A stretch of DNA of 64,000 bases from Terriglobales bacterium (GTDB taxonomy: Bacteria; Acidobacteriota; Terriglobia; Terriglobales; Acidobacteriaceae). How positions within the stretch are numbered: position 1 is the stretch's first letter; the number at the start of each line of letters is the position of its first letter. The notes under the pieces were generated by a model. It was given only the letters and a program-made list of their open reading frames with translations. It was not told where the DNA came from and did no database searches. Positions 1-7,776 of this stretch are shown piece by piece. A program made the translations under genes and the position numbers. The stretch spans positions 124,001-188,000 of the forward strand of contig JAICWP010000010.1 in NCBI GenBank assembly GCA_025934735.1, written 5' to 3'.

Positions 1-339
1 GCTCACTCCGCACAGCGTCAGCAGGTAAATCAGCAGGATGACGTCGCCTGCCAGGTTCAGAGGCGCGCCGAAGCCCATGGGCAGCAGGCACGCTACCGCC
101 AGCACTGCTGCCAGCGACAGCCACGCGGCTAAGCGCTGCATGCCCGGTGTTTCCCCGGATTCGATGTCTTCCTTGCCCAGCAGCTTCAGCAGATCGAAAT
201 ACGGCTGCAGCAGCGGCGGTCCCTGCCGCGATTGAATGCGGGCGGTGATTCTGCGCATCACCCCATGCAGCAGGGGCGCCAGCGACAGCACCAGCGCTAT
301 GTTCAGCGCGCTGCCGAAAATTGCCCAAACCACCTGCAT
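1..339 (-). CDS. hyfC: HyfC/HycD-like hydrogenase membrane subunit (NuoH family), partial
   Basis: This is the N-terminal 113 residues of a membrane subunit of a group 4 [NiFe]-hydrogenase, cut by the window edge. In this family the protein anchors the hydrogenase arm and forms part of the ion path, as NuoH does in complex I. The sequence shows a first membrane helix, then the loop RRITARIQSRQGPPLLQPY followed by DLLKLLGKEDI, a signature of HyfC/HycD, then two further hydrophobic stretches. ATG at 337-339 lies four bases after the stop of the large-subunit gene, so it is the last visible member of the operon. The rest of the gene, and presumably the small subunit and ferredoxin genes, lie outside the window. 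Recognition is firm; Hyf versus Hyc naming is arbitrary. Confidence 0.88.
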   Translation of the reverse strand, partial: MQVVWAIFGSALNIALVLSLAPLLHGVMRRITARIQSRQGPPLLQPYFDLLKLLGKEDIESGETPGMQRLAAWLSLAAVLAVACLLPMGFGAPLNLAGDVILLIYLLTLCGVS

Positions 340-343
340 GCCG

Positions 344-2017
344 TTACTTCTTTCCCTGGCTCAAGGCCAGCAGTTCCTTCTGCGGCCAGGTCTTCCTCTC
401 GCCCGAACGCAGTTCGATCGTCTCCATCCGGTCGGTGCAGGAAAAACATGGGTCAATGCTGCCCAGCGAAATCGTCATGTCGGCAATCTGCTGATCGCGA
501 ATCATGGCCGGCACCGCCTGCAGGTTCTGATAGGTGGGGGCGCGCACCCGCCAGCGCCGCGGCCGGTTGTTCTCCCCGGTGATGACGAAGTGATGGCTCT
601 CGCCCCGTGGCGCCTCCACCGACGACAGCCCGATGCGCCCCACCGGCAGCTCGTCCTTGATCTCCAGTTGCAGCGGACCGGGCTCCATCTTTTCCAGGCA
701 CTGCCGGATGATGGCAATGGACTCGAACACTTCCTTCATGCGCACCACCACCCGCGACCACACGTCGCATCCCGTCGCCGTGATGACCCGGAAATCCACC
801 CGGTCGTATGCGGCATACGGGTGGTCGCGCCGGCAATCAATATCTACGCCCGCCGCCCGCGCCACCGGGCCCACCGCCCCCGCGTTCTTCACCACGTTTC
901 TATCAGCCACGCCCACGCCTCGCGTGCGCTTCTGGATGTTCTTGTCGCGGCTGACCGCCCCAACCAGCGGCTCCCACTCGGCCTGCAGCTTGTTCAGCGT
1001 CTGGTTGAGCTCGGCCTTCAGTTCCGGCGTGATGTCCCAACGCACGCCGCCCACCACGCACAGCCCATAGGTTTTGCGGTTGCCGGTGATCTTTTCCGCC
1101 ATCCACATCACCGGTTCGCGGATACGGAACGCCTGCATGAACAGCGTGTCGAATCCCACGATGTGGCAGGCCAGCCCCACCCACAGCAGGTGGCTGTGCA
1201 GCCGCTCCATTTCCAGCAGGATAGTGCGGATGTACTCAGCTCGAGGCGGCGGGCGGAGAGCCGCCGCGGCCTCCACCGCCTGCGTGTAAGCCACGCTGTG
1301 CACGCAGCCGCAGATGCCGCAGATGCGCTCTGCCAGCACCGGTATATCGTTGTAGCTCATTACCGATTCCGCCAGCTTCTCAATGCCGCGGTGTGCCATG
1401 AAGCCGCGGTACTCGCAGCCCCGCACCATCTCCCCTTCCACGTACAGCCGGAAATGCGCCGGCTCATCCAGGGTGGGATGGAAAGGACCGAAAGGCACCA
1501 CCGTGCAGCCCTCCGGCGTCTTCTCGAATTCGAAGCTGGCTCCTTCTTTGAACTCCGGTGGCACGTGATTCCAGGGCACGTCCTTGCGCAGCGGGTGCAC
1601 GTCTTCCGGCCAGCCATCCGGCAGCACCAGCCGCTTGGGATAGGGATGGCCCACCGACTCAATGCCCACCAGGTCGCGCATCTCGCGCTCTGCCCAGTTG
1701 GCTGCCGGCACCACCCCGGAAATGCTCTCGATTTTTGGCTCATCTCCTGGAAGCTGCGCCAGCAGGCTGCACAGCACATGGTCCGTGTCGAAGGCAAAGT
1801 CATGGGCCACGATGAATTTGCCGGAAAACGGCCGGTCATCGGCGCCGATGCTGATCACATAGCGTGCGTCCAGATCGCGGAAGATGTGCCGGCATAGCTC
1901 CTTTACGGCCTCGGGCTGCACCCATACAAACAGCTGGCGGTCGCTGGGCAGGTCGGCGCGCAAAATGGCGCTGCCGAACTTGTCCTTCAGCTGGTTGAGC
2001 CGTTCTCGCGCGATCAT
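344..2017 (-). CDS. hycE: Group 4 [NiFe]-hydrogenase large subunit (HycE/HyfG-like, NuoC-NuoD fusion)
   Basis: Catalytic subunit of a membrane-bound hydrogenase, 557 residues. Residues about 1-150 are a NuoC-like 30-kDa domain and the rest is the NuoD/large-subunit domain, the fusion seen in formate hydrogenlyase HycE. Both NiFe-binding motifs are intact: ERICGIC gives Cys233 and Cys236, and DPCFSCTDR gives Cys524 and Cys527, so the protein should bind a NiFe centre, unlike complex I NuoD. It ends about 33 residues after the second motif, so there is no long C-terminal peptide of the kind that maturation proteases remove; group 4 enzymes vary in this. ATG at 2015-2017 overlaps the hyfB stop by four bases, which suggests translational coupling. 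Proton reduction or H2 oxidation at the cytoplasmic face is inferred from the family. Confidence 0.93.
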   Translation of the reverse strand: MIARERLNQLKDKFGSAILRADLPSDRQLFVWVQPEAVKELCRHIFRDLDARYVISIGADDRPFSGKFIVAHDFAFDTDHVLCSLLAQLPGDEPKIESISGVVPAANWAEREMRDLVGIESVGHPYPKRLVLPDGWPEDVHPLRKDVPWNHVPPEFKEGASFEFEKTPEGCTVVPFGPFHPTLDEPAHFRLYVEGEMVRGCEYRGFMAHRGIEKLAESVMSYNDIPVLAERICGICGCVHSVAYTQAVEAAAALRPPPRAEYIRTILLEMERLHSHLLWVGLACHIVGFDTLFMQAFRIREPVMWMAEKITGNRKTYGLCVVGGVRWDITPELKAELNQTLNKLQAEWEPLVGAVSRDKNIQKRTRGVGVADRNVVKNAGAVGPVARAAGVDIDCRRDHPYAAYDRVDFRVITATGCDVWSRVVVRMKEVFESIAIIRQCLEKMEPGPLQLEIKDELPVGRIGLSSVEAPRGESHHFVITGENNRPRRWRVRAPTYQNLQAVPAMIRDQQIADMTISLGSIDPCFSCTDRMETIELRSGERKTWPQKELLALSQGKK

Positions 2018-3999
2018 GACGTCCGTCCCTTCACGACAGCAACCTTGCCGTTCTCGGCCCCGCCTACCCAGTGGAAGTGGCGCTTCACCTCGCTGTAGAA
2101 ATTATGAGCAATGTAGCGGTCGCACTCTGCCTCCGTGGCGTATCCGCATAGCCACGGTGCGGCGGCTCGCCTGGGTGCCGAACCCATTCTTGAAATTCCA
2201 TAAGCGACGAGGAAGCCCACCCCCAGCGCGGCCAGCAATCCTGCCGGCACAAATACAGCCGTGCCCAGCGGCCCTGTGACTCCGCTCAGCACTCCGGCGG
2301 AAACTGGTGCCGCCTGGGCCAGCAGCGCGCCTGCGCCCTGCGGTGTAGCGGCAATCGCCCGCTGCAGAATCCCAAATGCCACTCCGGGCGCCAGTCCCAG
2401 CAGCACGCAGCACAACGCCAGCACGATTTGCGGCAGCTGCATGCTCCACCCCACCTCCAACTTTCCAGTACCGGCGCTGCCTGCGTTGGCAAGGCTTGTG
2501 TGTGCACGGCTTGTGTGGGCACGGGGCTCTGCCCCGTGCAGGGCGGGTCGCAGACCCGCCTTCTCAGCCACCAATTCACTCGTCCTGGAAAGGAAACTGG
2601 TGCCAAAAAACTTAATGAACGATGCCAGCGTGATTCCGCTGGTCAGGATCCCGATAGCGGCGCACACGGCCAGGTACTTGGCCGAACCTGCGCCCTGAAT
2701 GGCGGCCACAAATATCGCCCACTTGCTGGCAAAGCCGTTGAACAGCGGCACGCCGGAAATGGCCAGCGAGCCCACCAGCGCCGTCACTCCGGTCAGCGGC
2801 ATGTACTTCATCAACCCGCCCAGCCGGTTCAGATCCTGTGTGCCGGTAGCATGCAGCATGGAACCGGCATTCAGAAACAACAGGCCCTTGAAAAGTCCAT
2901 GGTTCAGTACATGGAACAGAGCGCCAATCAAGCCCAGCATGGCCAGAGTGCCTGCCTCTGGGCCCGCGGGCAACAGCGCCATGCAAGCGCCCAGCCCCAG
3001 CAGGATGTAGCCGATCTGCCCGATGCTGTGGAAGGCCAGCAGCCGCTTCGATTCCTCCTGCTTCAATGCCTGCATGGTTCCGGTGAAAAGCGTTACCGTC
3101 CCCAGCACTGTAACCACCACGCCCCAGCGCGCTAGCGGAAAATCGTCCTGGGCCGTTGCTGGCACCAGCCAGAGGAAATAGCGCATCACGCCATATACGC
3201 CGGTCTTGATCATTACTCCGGAGAGCAGGGCGCTGACCGGCGAGGGCGCAGCGGGATGCGCATCCGGTAACCACATCTGCCCGAATGGCCACATCCCCAT
3301 CTTGATTCCGAACCCGATGAGAAAAAGTGTGAACGCCAGCGCCACCGTGCCCGGGTGCGCGCTCAACAGCGCCGGTAGGTTCGCCCTGACGCTGGCAAAC
3401 TCAAATCGGGCCCCTCCTCCGGAGGGGGCCAGCAATGCCGAGCCGACCATGATGGCGGCGCAGGCAATCTGCATCATGACCAGAAACTTGCGGCTGGCTC
3501 TTCGATTCTGCTCCTTCCGGTATTCAAACCGGATCAGTATGTAGCCTGGCAGAGTCATCAGCTGCCAAAACACCAGGAAGGACCACATCGTGTCCGTCGT
3601 GCTCAGCAATCCATACATTGCCGCCAAAAAGAGCAGCAAGCAGGGATAGTACCGGCGCACGCCGTAATCGGCGTAGTGCTCCATGTAGCGGATGGAATAC
3701 AATGCCGCCGGCAAAGCGATGCCCGCAGCCAGCACCAGGAAAACAATCGCTAATCCATCTACGTGCAGGCGAAACGAAATGGCATACGCGGGCGCTGCCC
3801 ACAACTTCAATGGTTCAGCGGAGGGCCCATGAAGCAGAACTTCGCACGCGCCGCCAAATATCAGGATTGATGATGCCGCGGTGGCCGCGAACGCCAGCCA
3901 GCCGCTCATCGCCTTGCTGCGCGCGGTCAGTAACGCAATCGCCGAGCCGGCGAAGCAGGTCACGATGGCGGCAAACACGGCTTGTTCCGGCGTCATCAT
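2014..3999 (-). CDS. hyfB: HyfB/HycC-like proton-translocating membrane subunit (NuoL/M family)
   Basis: Antiporter-like membrane subunit of 661 residues with many hydrophobic helices, expected to carry ion flow coupled to the hydrogenase. The family core is clear: GFGIKMGMWPFGQMWLPDAH followed by PAAPSPVSALLSG, with the helix-7 lysine present. Two oddities are visible. In the helix-5 motif, where relatives read FWE, this protein reads FWQLMTLPGY with Gln146 (codon CAG near 3562). About residues 481-510, in a hydrophilic loop before the final helices, the protein is encoded by a palindromic repeat element at 2511-2562 that also occurs between genes elsewhere in the window. Start ATG at 3997-3999 overlaps the upstream stop by four bases. 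Function by homology is secure; whether it pumps normally is open. Confidence 0.92.
   Translation of the reverse strand: MMTPEQAVFAAIVTCFAGSAIALLTARSKAMSGWLAFAATAASSILIFGGACEVLLHGPSAEPLKLWAAPAYAISFRLHVDGLAIVFLVLAAGIALPAALYSIRYMEHYADYGVRRYYPCLLLFLAAMYGLLSTTDTMWSFLVFWQLMTLPGYILIRFEYRKEQNRRASRKFLVMMQIACAAIMVGSALLAPSGGGARFEFASVRANLPALLSAHPGTVALAFTLFLIGFGIKMGMWPFGQMWLPDAHPAAPSPVSALLSGVMIKTGVYGVMRYFLWLVPATAQDDFPLARWGVVVTVLGTVTLFTGTMQALKQEESKRLLAFHSIGQIGYILLGLGACMALLPAGPEAGTLAMLGLIGALFHVLNHGLFKGLLFLNAGSMLHATGTQDLNRLGGLMKYMPLTGVTALVGSLAISGVPLFNGFASKWAIFVAAIQGAGSAKYLAVCAAIGILTSGITLASFIKFFGTSFLSRTSELVAEKAGLRPALHGAEPRAHTSRAHTSLANAGSAGTGKLEVGWSMQLPQIVLALCCVLLGLAPGVAFGILQRAIAATPQGAGALLAQAAPVSAGVLSGVTGPLGTAVFVPAGLLAALGVGFLVAYGISRMGSAPRRAAAPWLCGYATEAECDRYIAHNFYSEVKRHFHWVGGAENGKVAVVKGRTS
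2511..2562. repeat. Interspersed double-hairpin element R1, copy A, inside hyfB
   Basis: Two perfect stem-loops side by side. The first has 9-bp arms at 2519-2527 and 2531-2539 with loop TCT; the second has 8-bp arms at 2542-2549 and 2553-2560 with loop GCA. The same architecture occurs at 9632-9677 and 17168-17215. This copy is in frame within hyfB and is translated there as a Pro/Ala/His/Thr-rich stretch. A partial duplicate of its left edge (TTGTGTG...GCACGG) lies just before it. Confidence 0.85.
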
Positions 4000-4499
4000 G
4001 CCGTTACCTTCTCGGGCAGGTACATCAGCTCTGGCGGTGTTTTGGCGCCGTAGAAAATCTGGATACGGTCGTAGTACTCACGGTGCTGCAGCGCGTACAC
4101 AATGCACGAGCGCAGCGGAATCAGGCCGATGCCGCCGGCCACGAACACCAGATCCTTACCGTAGTACTCCTCCATGGGGAAACCGTTGCCATAAGGGCCC
4201 CGCACCGCGAACTTCTGTCCCGGTTGCAACTCGTCCAGCGCCGCGGTGCAGCTGCCCACTTTGCGGATGGTGAAGAAGGTGTCCTCTTCCCCCGGGCTGG
4301 AGGGCAGGGAAGCGGGAAATTCGCCCACACCGAACAGCGAAATTTGCGCGAATTGGCCGGGACGGAATTTATGGAAGGCCTGCTGCTCTTCCGCATCTTC
4401 AAAGTGCCAGTAGAAAGTCTTCACCTCGGGAATTTCCGGCAGCACCCGCTCCAGCACCGCCGGCTTAGGCAAATAGACGTTCTGCATGGCCGCGCTCAT
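3996..4499 (-). CDS. Sulfhydrogenase gamma-like FAD/NAD oxidoreductase, C-terminally truncated
   Basis: A 167-residue protein matching the first part of the sulfhydrogenase gamma subunit (HydG; ferredoxin-reductase fold). Visible are the FAD-binding motif FRPGQFAQISLFGVGEFP, RGPYGNGFP and the start of the nucleotide-binding domain, VFVAGGIGLIPLRS. It stops at ELMYLPEKVTA, shortly after the second strand of that domain. Family members are near 290 residues, so roughly the last 120 are missing, including the rest of the NAD(P) site and the Cys-rich 2Fe-2S segment. The stop overlaps the hyfB start (ATGA), and the next bases are fully used by hyfB, so this is not a simple frameshift. ATG at 4497-4499 overlaps the preceding gene's stop. 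It may still bind FAD; NAD(P) reduction seems unlikely as it stands. Confidence 0.85.
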   Translation of the reverse strand: MSAAMQNVYLPKPAVLERVLPEIPEVKTFYWHFEDAEEQQAFHKFRPGQFAQISLFGVGEFPASLPSSPGEEDTFFTIRKVGSCTAALDELQPGQKFAVRGPYGNGFPMEEYYGKDLVFVAGGIGLIPLRSCIVYALQHREYYDRIQIFYGAKTPPELMYLPEKVTA

Positions 4500-5572
4500 C
4501 GCGCCTCCGCCTGCGCCGCTGCCCGCCGGATCATCTCCACCACCGTGGGCATCCCGATGTCGCCGTGGCACACTGCGGCGCAGCGGCCGCAGCCCACGCA
4601 GGCCACGGAAAGCTCGCGCTGGATGAAGTAGTGCGAAAGTTTGCGGAAGAAGCGTCGGTTGCGCCGGTCGTGGACCGCCCGCCGCGGGTTGAACCCGCCC
4701 GCCATGCGCGTAAACCCGCCCAGCGCGCAGGAATCCCAGGTCCGCACCCGCTCCACTTCCTTCACCCCGGTGCGCCGGTCGCTCACCGTGAAACAGGTGC
4801 ACGCCGGGCACACATAGGTGCAGCCGCCGCATTCCAGGCAGCGCTGCCCGATCTCTTCCCAGGTCTTTTCTGTGACCTTGTCCTGCGAAACGTACCGCAC
4901 CGCGCCAGAAAACCAGCTGGTCATGGTGCTCTCGAAATGCCCCCGTAGTCGCTCCAGGATGGCGCGCCGCTTCTCCACATGCTCGTCTGTCCCCTTCCGG
5001 AAGATAGGGTTGGCCAGCAGCGACTCGCCGGCGGGGGTGCCGGCCACCGCCATGAACTCCTCACCCAGATCCATCAATTGAAGGTCGAAGTGGTCGCGCG
5101 CGGCCGGGCCCGTGTCGGCGCACATGCAGAAGCATTCTTTGCCGATATCACGCTCGCGATCGGTGCAGACCAGGTTGATCAGCAGCAGGTTGCGCCGCCG
5201 CTTCTCGTAGTAAATGTCGCTGAATTCCTTCCCTAGGAAGAAGCGGTCCAGGTGGTAGATGCCGGCCACGTCGCAGGACCGGATCCCGAAAATGGCCCGC
5301 TTGGGTGCTTCGTACGTTGGCTCGATGCGCAGGTCGCCGTTGCAGCGCTCCACCTTCATCAGGCGCTCGATATGGGGTAACACAAACCGCTTCGGCGGGT
5401 AATACGGGTTGGGCAGGTGGATTTGGATATGCTCCCGGTTGTCATCGGTCACCGTGTCGAAGCAGGTGTCCCGCCCGCGCCCGCAAAATGGCGCCAGAAC
5501 CTCGTAGCCCTGCCCGCGCAGCAGGTCCACCACGGCCAGCACGTCCGCGCTGCGCAGCACCCGCGCTTTCAT
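4496..5572 (-). CDS. Sulfhydrogenase beta-like 4Fe-4S protein (HydB/AsrA family)
   Basis: A 358-residue electron-transfer protein of the family that holds the sulfhydrogenase beta subunit and anaerobic sulfite reductase subunit A. Typical marks are IFGIRSCDVAGIYHLDRFFL near residues 94-113, ECFCMCADTGP near 147, and two C-terminal ferredoxin-type clusters: CLECGGCTYVCPACTCF (residues 245-261) and CVGCGRCAAVCHGDIGMP (325-342). In archaeal sulfhydrogenase this subunit passes electrons between the hydrogenase and the flavin subunit gamma. Here it sits between a molybdoenzyme gene and the truncated gamma gene, with four-base overlaps on both sides, so it probably wires the molybdoenzyme to the hydrogenase. 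Start ATG at 5570-5572. The family is well recognised; the exact partners are inferred. Confidence 0.88.
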   Translation of the reverse strand: MKARVLRSADVLAVVDLLRGQGYEVLAPFCGRGRDTCFDTVTDDNREHIQIHLPNPYYPPKRFVLPHIERLMKVERCNGDLRIEPTYEAPKRAIFGIRSCDVAGIYHLDRFFLGKEFSDIYYEKRRRNLLLINLVCTDRERDIGKECFCMCADTGPAARDHFDLQLMDLGEEFMAVAGTPAGESLLANPIFRKGTDEHVEKRRAILERLRGHFESTMTSWFSGAVRYVSQDKVTEKTWEEIGQRCLECGGCTYVCPACTCFTVSDRRTGVKEVERVRTWDSCALGGFTRMAGGFNPRRAVHDRRNRRFFRKLSHYFIQRELSVACVGCGRCAAVCHGDIGMPTVVEMIRRAAAQAEAR

Positions 5573-7587
5573 GCGGCCTCCTTCTCCAGCCGCACCGGCA
5601 CCAGTTGGCTGCGATCAGCTGCGTTGTGAAGCAGTTTCTTCTCCACCTCGCGCAGGAAGTAGGGCACAAAGATCGTGCCGCTCATCACTTCCGGCGTGAC
5701 CCGCGCGGTAGCTTCCGCGGCAGCAGCCTCGGTCCTGAGTCGAACTTTCTGCCCATCTCGAATGCCCAGCTGCTTTGCGTCCTCACTGTTGATCTCGACA
5801 AAGCCTTGCGGGTAATCCAGCCACAGGACGCGGTATTCCCGTTTGAGCGTCTCGCTGTGCCGGACGAGCACGTCTTGTGCCCAGTAATAAAGTGAGCTGC
5901 CAAAAAACAACCGGAAGGGAAACTCCGTGGCATTTGCAATCTGCGGCGGCCTGGGAACCGCGGCGAACTTGAACTTCGTGCCGTTATCGGCAAACAAGTA
6001 GCGCGTGCCCAGCGGCCGGTCCTTGGTGCAGGGCCACTGCCGCCCATATTCGCGTTCCAGGTTCTCGTAGCTGGCCCCGCTGTAGAAGGGAACCGCTTTG
6101 CCGATTTCCTCCATTACCTGGGCCGCGGAGGTGTAATCCCAATTCGCGCCCAGCAGGCGCGCCACTCTCGTCAGCTGTTGCCACGCCGGTATCAGCCCCG
6201 GCGCTGGCTCGATGACCTTTTGTGCTAATTGAATCCGCCGTTCCGTGCTGGTGAACGACACCTCCTCTTCGCCGTAGGCAGTGGTAGGCAGCACCACGTC
6301 CGCCAAGCGGGCTGCCTCGGTCATGAACAACTGCTGGATTACAAGCAGTTCGCGGTTGCGAAACAACCCCGCTGTCTCCTCCAGGCCGGCGGCGCTGGCT
6401 GGGTCGTACTGGCATACCCAGAGCCCCTTCACATGAGAGTCAGCGCCATTGCCCAGCAAAGAGCCAGCCTGCAGGCCGGGAGCGGATGGCAACTTTGCCT
6501 GCCACAGCGTCTCTAATTCCGCCCGGGCGCTCGCATCATCCACGCGCCGGTAACCGGGCAGGCGATCGGGCAGCATACCCATGTCGCAAACCCCCTGCAG
6601 GTTGTTCTGCTCGCTCAGGGCCAGAATTCCCGCCCCAGGTTTGCCCATGTTGCCGGTGAGCAGCGCCAGATTCACCACCGCGCGGATGGTGTCGCGGCTG
6701 CGCGCTTCCATGCTGGTGGAATACAGAAGGGTGGCGGCGCGCGCGTGCGCAAACTCCACGGCGGCGCCTTCGATCGCCTCCGCCGGGATGCCGCAGGCTT
6801 CCGCGGCATGCAGCAGGTCGTATTCCCGCACCTGCTGCAGGAAATCCTCATAATTGCGGCAGCGCGCCTTGACAAACCCCAGGTCCATCAGCCCGCGGTC
6901 CACGATCACCTTGGCCATGGCGCCGTAGAGCGGCACTTCGGTGCCTGGCCGGATCTGCAGAAATCTGTCAGCGTTTTCCGCCACCCGATGGCGGCGCGTC
7001 CCGATCACCATCAGCTTGGCTCCCCTCAGCTTGGCGCGGATGACGGCGCCTCCCACCGTTGGCATGCGGCGGCCCAGGTCCACCCCGTCCACCACCACCA
7101 CGTCACTCTGCGCCAGGTCGGCAAGGGAGGTGCTGGCCGCGGCCACACCCGTCATTTCCAGCAGCACATCAATGGAGTTGTTGCAGAAAACTCCGCTGCC
7201 CTGGTCCACGTTGTTGGTGCCAATCACCGCCCGGGCTAACTTCTGCAGGAGGTAGGTATCCTCATTGGAGCAGCGCGGCGAATTCAGGAAAGCTATGGCA
7301 TCAGGCCCGTGCCGCTTGCGGATTTGCTGTAGCCGGGCCGCCACGAACTCGAAAGCCTCATCCCATTCCGCTTCCTCCAGTTCGCCGTGTTTCTTCAATA
7401 ATGGCTTCTTGAGGCGCTCGGCTGAGCTGGCGATTTCGTGCACGTGCCAGCCGCGCACGCAGATCTTGCCCTGATTGGTGGGATGAGAAACGCTGGGGTA
7501 GACCCCGATAACCCGGTTATCGGAGGTCTCCAGGTATAGGCCGCAGCCGACCCCGCAGTAGGTGCAGGTCGTCAACCGATGGGCCAT
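5569..7587 (-). CDS. Formate-dehydrogenase-H-like molybdopterin oxidoreductase
   Basis: A 672-residue member of the Mo/W-bis-MGD family. The N-terminal 4Fe-4S cluster is ligated by Cys8, Cys11, Cys15 and Cys43. The stretch NNLQGVCDMGMLPDRLPGY closely resembles E. coli FdhF, and the C-terminal MGD domain is present. Two key positions differ. The residue after Cys43 plus one is Arg45 (CVRG) where formate dehydrogenases have Lys. At the metal site the sequence reads NNVDQGSGVFCNNS: Cys135 is one position later than the FdhF selenocysteine, and the following His is Asn136. Formate may not be the substrate. A strong ribosome site (AGGAGG) precedes ATG at 7585-7587. As first gene of the operon it probably supplies electrons to the HydB-like protein and the hydrogenase. 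No signal peptide, so cytoplasmic. Confidence 0.88.
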   Translation of the reverse strand: MAHRLTTCTYCGVGCGLYLETSDNRVIGVYPSVSHPTNQGKICVRGWHVHEIASSAERLKKPLLKKHGELEEAEWDEAFEFVAARLQQIRKRHGPDAIAFLNSPRCSNEDTYLLQKLARAVIGTNNVDQGSGVFCNNSIDVLLEMTGVAAASTSLADLAQSDVVVVDGVDLGRRMPTVGGAVIRAKLRGAKLMVIGTRRHRVAENADRFLQIRPGTEVPLYGAMAKVIVDRGLMDLGFVKARCRNYEDFLQQVREYDLLHAAEACGIPAEAIEGAAVEFAHARAATLLYSTSMEARSRDTIRAVVNLALLTGNMGKPGAGILALSEQNNLQGVCDMGMLPDRLPGYRRVDDASARAELETLWQAKLPSAPGLQAGSLLGNGADSHVKGLWVCQYDPASAAGLEETAGLFRNRELLVIQQLFMTEAARLADVVLPTTAYGEEEVSFTSTERRIQLAQKVIEPAPGLIPAWQQLTRVARLLGANWDYTSAAQVMEEIGKAVPFYSGASYENLEREYGRQWPCTKDRPLGTRYLFADNGTKFKFAAVPRPPQIANATEFPFRLFFGSSLYYWAQDVLVRHSETLKREYRVLWLDYPQGFVEINSEDAKQLGIRDGQKVRLRTEAAAAEATARVTPEVMSGTIFVPYFLREVEKKLLHNAADRSQLVPVRLEKEAA

Positions 7588-7627
7588 GCCACCCTCCTAA
7601 GTCCTTTGCCCCTGCGGACAAACCCCC

Positions 7628-7680
7628 AACATTCTGATGTTAGGCAGCCAGCAGGGCAGCGAGCGGTGACTGGGGTCACC
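7628..7680. promoter_or_regulatory. Two inverted repeats between the hydrogenase operon and the RsbW-like gene
   Basis: The divergent intergenic stretch 7588-7776 holds AACAT-TCTG-ATGTT at 7628-7641 and GGTGAC-TGGG-GTCACC at 7665-7680. Both are perfect dyads with four-base centres, the geometry of a dimeric regulator site. They lie about 40-95 bases upstream of the hydrogenase operon start. No clear sigma-70 or sigma-54 promoter hexamers could be assigned. Regulatory role is inference. Confidence 0.35.
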
Positions 7681-7776
7681 TGGGAGCGTGACTTTCGTCC
7701 ATACTTTCGCCCAAAAAGGAACTCACCTCAGCTACAATGCCCCAGAGTTCTTCATTTCCGCAGCTCGGGATCGCTC

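Noticed and set aside
236-1897. A 553-residue plus-strand open frame
   Set aside because: It lies fully antisense to the hydrogenase large-subunit gene, whose product has all catalytic motifs; the plus-strand product is a His/Arg-rich antisense shadow.
3996-4832. A 278-residue version of the HydG-like protein
   Set aside because: Residues upstream of MSAAMQNVYL are the wrong frame of the HydB-like gene; the real start is the ATG at 4499.
7140-7230. Selenocysteine codon in the molybdoenzyme
   Set aside because: The metal-site region is read straight through with Phe-Cys codons; there is no in-frame TGA and no selenocysteine insertion hairpin was seen.
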